Shown piece by piece: positions 6,081-6,877 of a stretch of 6,877 nt of DNA. The stretch covers positions 1 through 6,877 of the forward strand of contig JBBRGA010000170.1 in assembly GCA_038241115.1 (NCBI GenBank), in the 5' to 3' direction. This DNA is from JANYJJ01 sp038241115 (lineage in GTDB: Bacteria > Pseudomonadota > Gammaproteobacteria > Burkholderiales > Burkholderiaceae_C). Position numbers and translations under genes: made by a program. Each line of letters begins with the position of its first letter. The stretch's first letter is position 1. The notes under the pieces are model-generated. The model saw only the letters and a list, made by a program, of their open reading frames with translations, was not told the origin of the DNA and searched no databases.

Positions 6081-6095
6081 AGGGTGCTCAACCCT
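6081..6095 (-). other. Small stem-loop over the permease stop codon
   Basis: AGGGT-GCTCA-ACCCT forms a 5-bp stem with a 5-nt loop that contains the TGA stop (6090-6088). There is no T-run, so it is not a terminator. It might stabilise mRNA between the permease and cupin genes; chance is equally possible. Confidence 0.25.
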
Positions 6096-6877
6096 TGACC
6101 GCGCCCTGTGTCAAGCCCGACACGATCTGGCGCTGAAACAGCGCCACCAAAATGATGAGTGGAATGGTGATGCTGACTGCGCCGGCCACGCCTTGCATGA
6201 GCAGCGTTTCACTCTCTGCGCTGATCGCATTGGCGATGGCCGCGGGCATGGTCATCTTGTCGGTGTTGGTCAGTGCTGAACTGAGCAAAAAGTCGTTGTA
6301 TGCCAGCAAAAAGCTGAACAAACCCGTGGTGACGATGCCGGGCCACATCACGGGCACGATGACGCGCCTGAAGGCCTGAAAGCGGCTGCATCCGTCGACC
6401 AAGGCAGCCTCGTCCAGTTCGGCAGGAATGTGGGTGAAAAACGAGCGCAGCATCCAAATCGTGAACGGCTGGTTGATGGCCACCAGCACCACGATCAAGC
6501 TGAAGTAAGAGTTGCGTATTCCCAGCGCATCGAACAGCGTGAAGAACGACGGCAGCAAAGTGGAATGCGGCAGCGCGCGAAACACCAGCGCCACCATCAA
6601 CAACCAGAACCCCACCGCGCCTTTGTAGCGCGCCAGCGCATAACCGGCGAGGCAACCTACTGTCAGTGACACGGTCACGGTGCCCAAGGTGATGAGCACG
6701 GTGTTCAAGAAGTTTCTGTAAAACGCCTTGTCTATCCAAAGGCTTGTGTAGTTGTCAAACGTGAACGGCGCCACCCATTTCAGCGGCGTAGAAAACGCGT
6801 CTACGTACTGGCGAAATGAAATGACTGCCGTCCACAACACAGGCAACGAGGCAATCAGCAACCACACGGCAAGGCCG
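6088..6877 (-). CDS. Carbohydrate ABC transporter permease, MalG/UgpE type, 5' end outside window
   Basis: The visible 262 residues run from inside the first membrane helix to the stop; the frame stays open to the right edge, so the GTG at 6867 is not taken as the start. Six hydrophobic helices can be seen (about residues 1-18, 57-82, 89-108, 123-143, 175-198 and 230-250). The cytoplasmic coupling loop has the EAA motif of binding-protein-dependent permeases: E-A-A-L-V-D-G at 156-162 ending in VIVP at 172-175. FYRNFLNTVLI before helix 2 and the C-terminal SGLTQGAVKG are typical of the MalG (CUT1) branch. It would form the inner-membrane channel with a MalF-like partner, an ATPase and a periplasmic binding protein, whose genes probably lie just to the right. 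CUT1 importers usually carry sugars, polyols or glycerol-phosphate compounds. The cupin gene follows after 52 nt in the same direction, suggesting one operon. Confidence 0.93.
   Translation of the reverse strand, partial: GLAVWLLIASLPVLWTAVISFRQYVDAFSTPLKWVAPFTFDNYTSLWIDKAFYRNFLNTVLITLGTVTVSLTVGCLAGYALARYKGAVGFWLLMVALVFRALPHSTLLPSFFTLFDALGIRNSYFSLIVVLVAINQPFTIWMLRSFFTHIPAELDEAALVDGCSRFQAFRRVIVPVMWPGIVTTGLFSFLLAYNDFLLSSALTNTDKMTMPAAIANAISAESETLLMQGVAGAVSITIPLIILVALFQRQIVSGLTQGAVKG
6129..6145 (-). other. Perfect 7-bp hairpin inside the 3' end of the permease gene
   Basis: GGCGCTG-TTT-CAGCGCC on the minus strand is a perfect 7-bp stem with a 3-nt loop, about 40 nt before the permease stop codon. 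It encodes the ALFQRQ stretch of the last helix end, so the symmetry may simply come from codon choice for a conserved peptide. Confidence 0.3.

Noticed and set aside
6865..6867. GTG as start of the permease
   Set aside because: The frame is open to the window edge and the GTG falls inside the first membrane helix, so the true start is outside the window.

Overview
The window reads as a compact, minus-strand catabolic and uptake locus from a Gram-negative, moderately GC-rich proteobacterium. The outer-membrane TonB-dependent receptor shows the Gram-negative envelope. A dispersed-looking palindrome (core CCGTTCGGGCTGAG / CTCAGCCCGAACGG) resembles a repeat I associate with Burkholderiales such as Comamonadaceae. 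The taxon is an inference from these features; no rRNA or other marker gene is present.

All five supported genes are transcribed right to left. In transcription order they are: the 3' part of a MalG/UgpE-type ABC sugar-transporter permease (6088 to the right edge, 5' end outside the window); a two-domain cupin protein (4899-6035); an HpcH/HpaI-type class II aldolase (4084-4887); a 269-bp regulatory gap; a TonB-dependent outer-membrane receptor (1151-3814); a long hairpin terminator (1008-1074); and a stand-alone MetE-C-terminal-domain-like zinc methyltransferase (938 to the left edge, 3' end outside the window). The permease, cupin and aldolase are spaced by 52 and 11 nt and look like one operon. 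The aldolase ribosome-binding site overlaps the cupin stop codon.

The gap before the receptor gene holds the clearest regulatory signal. Two 16-bp CG-centred palindromes of the LacI/GalR operator type lie 115 bp (about 11 helical turns) apart and share the 9-mer CGTATGCAA. Further TGCA-cored elements sit next to the proximal one. This suggests a substrate-responsive repressor, possibly acting by looping, whose gene is not in the window.

Taken together, the receptor (outer membrane), the ABC importer (inner membrane), the aldolase (cleavage of a 2-keto acid), the cupin (isomerase or oxygenase-like role unknown) and the MetE-like methyl- or alkyltransferase form a plausible uptake-and-breakdown pathway. 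The substrate is probably a sugar, sugar acid or related 2-keto-3-deoxy acid precursor, and cannot be read from the sequence. Long plus-strand open frames are antisense shadows of these genes. I saw no tRNA, rRNA, CRISPR array, insertion sequence or phage feature.
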